From Bacteroidales bacterium (GTDB lineage Bacteria > Bacteroidota > Bacteroidia > Bacteroidales > UBA932): DNA of 64,000 bases. The stretch is from positions 19,652 through 83,651 of the forward strand of contig SUYX01000007.1 in NCBI GenBank assembly GCA_015060225.1, in the 5' to 3' direction. Below are positions 63,390 through 64,000 of this stretch, in pieces. How positions within the stretch are numbered: position 1 is the stretch's first letter; every line of letters begins with the position of its first letter. Below the pieces are notes generated by a model that saw nothing but the letters and a program-made list of their open reading frames with translations, was not told where the DNA came from and ran no database searches. The position numbers and the translations under genes were made by a program.

Positions 63390-64000
63390 TTACCAGTTGG
63401 CCAACGACTTCATGAATCCCTCAATCTTAGGCATCATGGTTGATGTAGGAACTGCAAAGTTGTTTGTAAGGATAGCAAATCTTACAAGGCCATATTTCTT
63501 GCTTCCCTGTACATATCCTGCATAGCATCTTACATTTGACAATGAACCGCTCTTTGCATGTATCCTGTCCTTTATTTTCTGGTTCTCCTTCTTAAGGACA
63601 CTCTTCAAAGTGCCGGGACCGCCAGGCATTGGAAGGGAAACAAAGAACTCCTCAAACACCTCTGTATCCTGCATCTTGTCAAAATAATTGCAGAAGAAAC
63701 GTGGCGAAACATAATTCTGGCGTGAAAGTCCGCTTCCATCCTCCTGTGTAAATCCTGTACGGTCAACACCCATCTGGTCAAGAACCCTTCTCATTGCCAC
63801 AAATGACGAGTCATAACTGCCCACACCTGTAAGTTCCTTGCCAATGGTTTTGAGGATAGTCTCAGCATACATATTCTGGCTTACCCTGTTTGTAACATTC
63901 ACAATCTCCCACAACTCAGGTGAGTAGGTCTCAACTATAGGATGTCTCTCCGCCTTACATCCATAATATTTGGCATCAATTATCTCAGGAAGGCTCTCTA
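63390..64000 (-). CDS. dacB: D-alanyl-D-alanine carboxypeptidase, PBP4 (S13) family (C-terminal part)
   Basis: The frame is open to the window edge, so the N-terminal part is missing; about 203 residues are seen, beginning ESLPEIIDAKYYGC. Two of the three penicillin-binding motifs are visible: SxN as Ser-Gln-Asn in NRVSQNMYAE and KTG as KSG in HAKSGSLSNVRCYAGYV. The SxxK serine lies beyond the window. The segment GLSRQNYVSPRFFCNYFDKM is typical of S13 enzymes. They trim or cleave peptidoglycan peptides in the periplasm. The gene precedes the aminotransferase gene by 55 bp. Confidence 0.9.
   Translation of the reverse strand, partial: ESLPEIIDAKYYGCKAERHPIVETYSPELWEIVNVTNRVSQNMYAETILKTIGKELTGVGSYDSSFVAMRRVLDQMGVDRTGFTQEDGSGLSRQNYVSPRFFCNYFDKMQDTEVFEEFFVSLPMPGGPGTLKSVLKKENQKIKDRIHAKSGSLSNVRCYAGYVQGSKKYGLVRFAILTNNFAVPTSTMMPKIEGFMKSLANW

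Noticed and set aside
1..64000. CRISPR arrays, insertion sequences, rRNA genes, prophage or integration sites
   Set aside because: No regularly spaced repeats, transposase or integrase genes, or rRNA sequence were recognised on either strand; the three tRNA genes show no flanking integrase or duplicated 3' end.

Overview
The window looks like a piece of a Bacteroidales (phylum Bacteroidota) chromosome with moderate to low GC. The evidence is the gene families (DUF4876, FimA/Mfa2-type pilins, GLPGLI, DUF3276, DUF5606, fimbrillin/FISUMP, many TonB-dependent receptors and lipoproteins) and promoters that fit the Bacteroides pattern TTTG-N19-TAnnTTTG, seen almost perfectly before tRNA-Lys and tRNA-Cys. 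No rRNA, insertion sequence, prophage or CRISPR was seen. I cannot name the genus from sequence alone.

Layout. (1) 1-8943, minus: an operon running S9 peptidase, gingipain-like C25 peptidase lipoprotein, TonB-dependent receptor, DUF4876 lipoprotein (cut by the window start). It looks like a peptide/protein-processing and uptake unit. (2) 9044-9469: a small lipoprotein; 9693-9764: tRNA-Lys. (3) 9839-14249, minus: a type V (FimA/Mfa1-like) pilus operon with DUF3575, OmpA/TPR lipoprotein, pilin and anchor genes. (4) 14375-18108: HdeD-like membrane protein, DcaP-like porin, OmpA protein, DUF4251 protein. (5) 18105-26875, minus: MgtC, CPA2 antiporter, AddB and AddA nuclease-helicase. (6) 26961-31178, minus: pdxA, rnhA, a structured RNA candidate resembling 6S RNA, gpsA, pgi. 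(7) 31253-37470: recG and nfo (convergent), a membrane protein, glnS and yicC (divergent). (8) 37465-42210, minus: a four-gene unit of membrane-tethered LuxR-like regulator, double TonB-domain protein, GLPGLI protein and outer-membrane receptor. (9) 42407-50030, minus: a housekeeping run nusB-yajC-ybbR-coaE-djlA-like-DUF5606-rimO-fabG-glmM. (10) 50127-53579: DUF3276 protein, tRNA-Ala, purT, FISUMP lipoprotein. (11) 53698-56674, minus: lysine-fermentation gene kdd joined to xpt and a xanthine permease. (12) 56890-64000, minus: tRNA-Cys, and purM followed by an exported glutamate-racemase-like lipoprotein, an exonuclease, an rRNA methyltransferase and a free-methionine-sulfoxide reductase; then an aminotransferase and a D-Ala-D-Ala carboxypeptidase cut by the window end.

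Genes are tightly packed, usually 0-30 bp apart within operons, and three convergent pairs overlap at their stop codons. No stretch over 300 bp lacks a feature. The items most worth a second look are the S9-C25-TonB receptor-DUF4876 operon, the lipoprotein racemase, the LuxR-TonB-GLPGLI-receptor unit, the 6S-like RNA between rnhA and gpsA, and the kdd-xpt-permease operon with its duplicated palindromic site.
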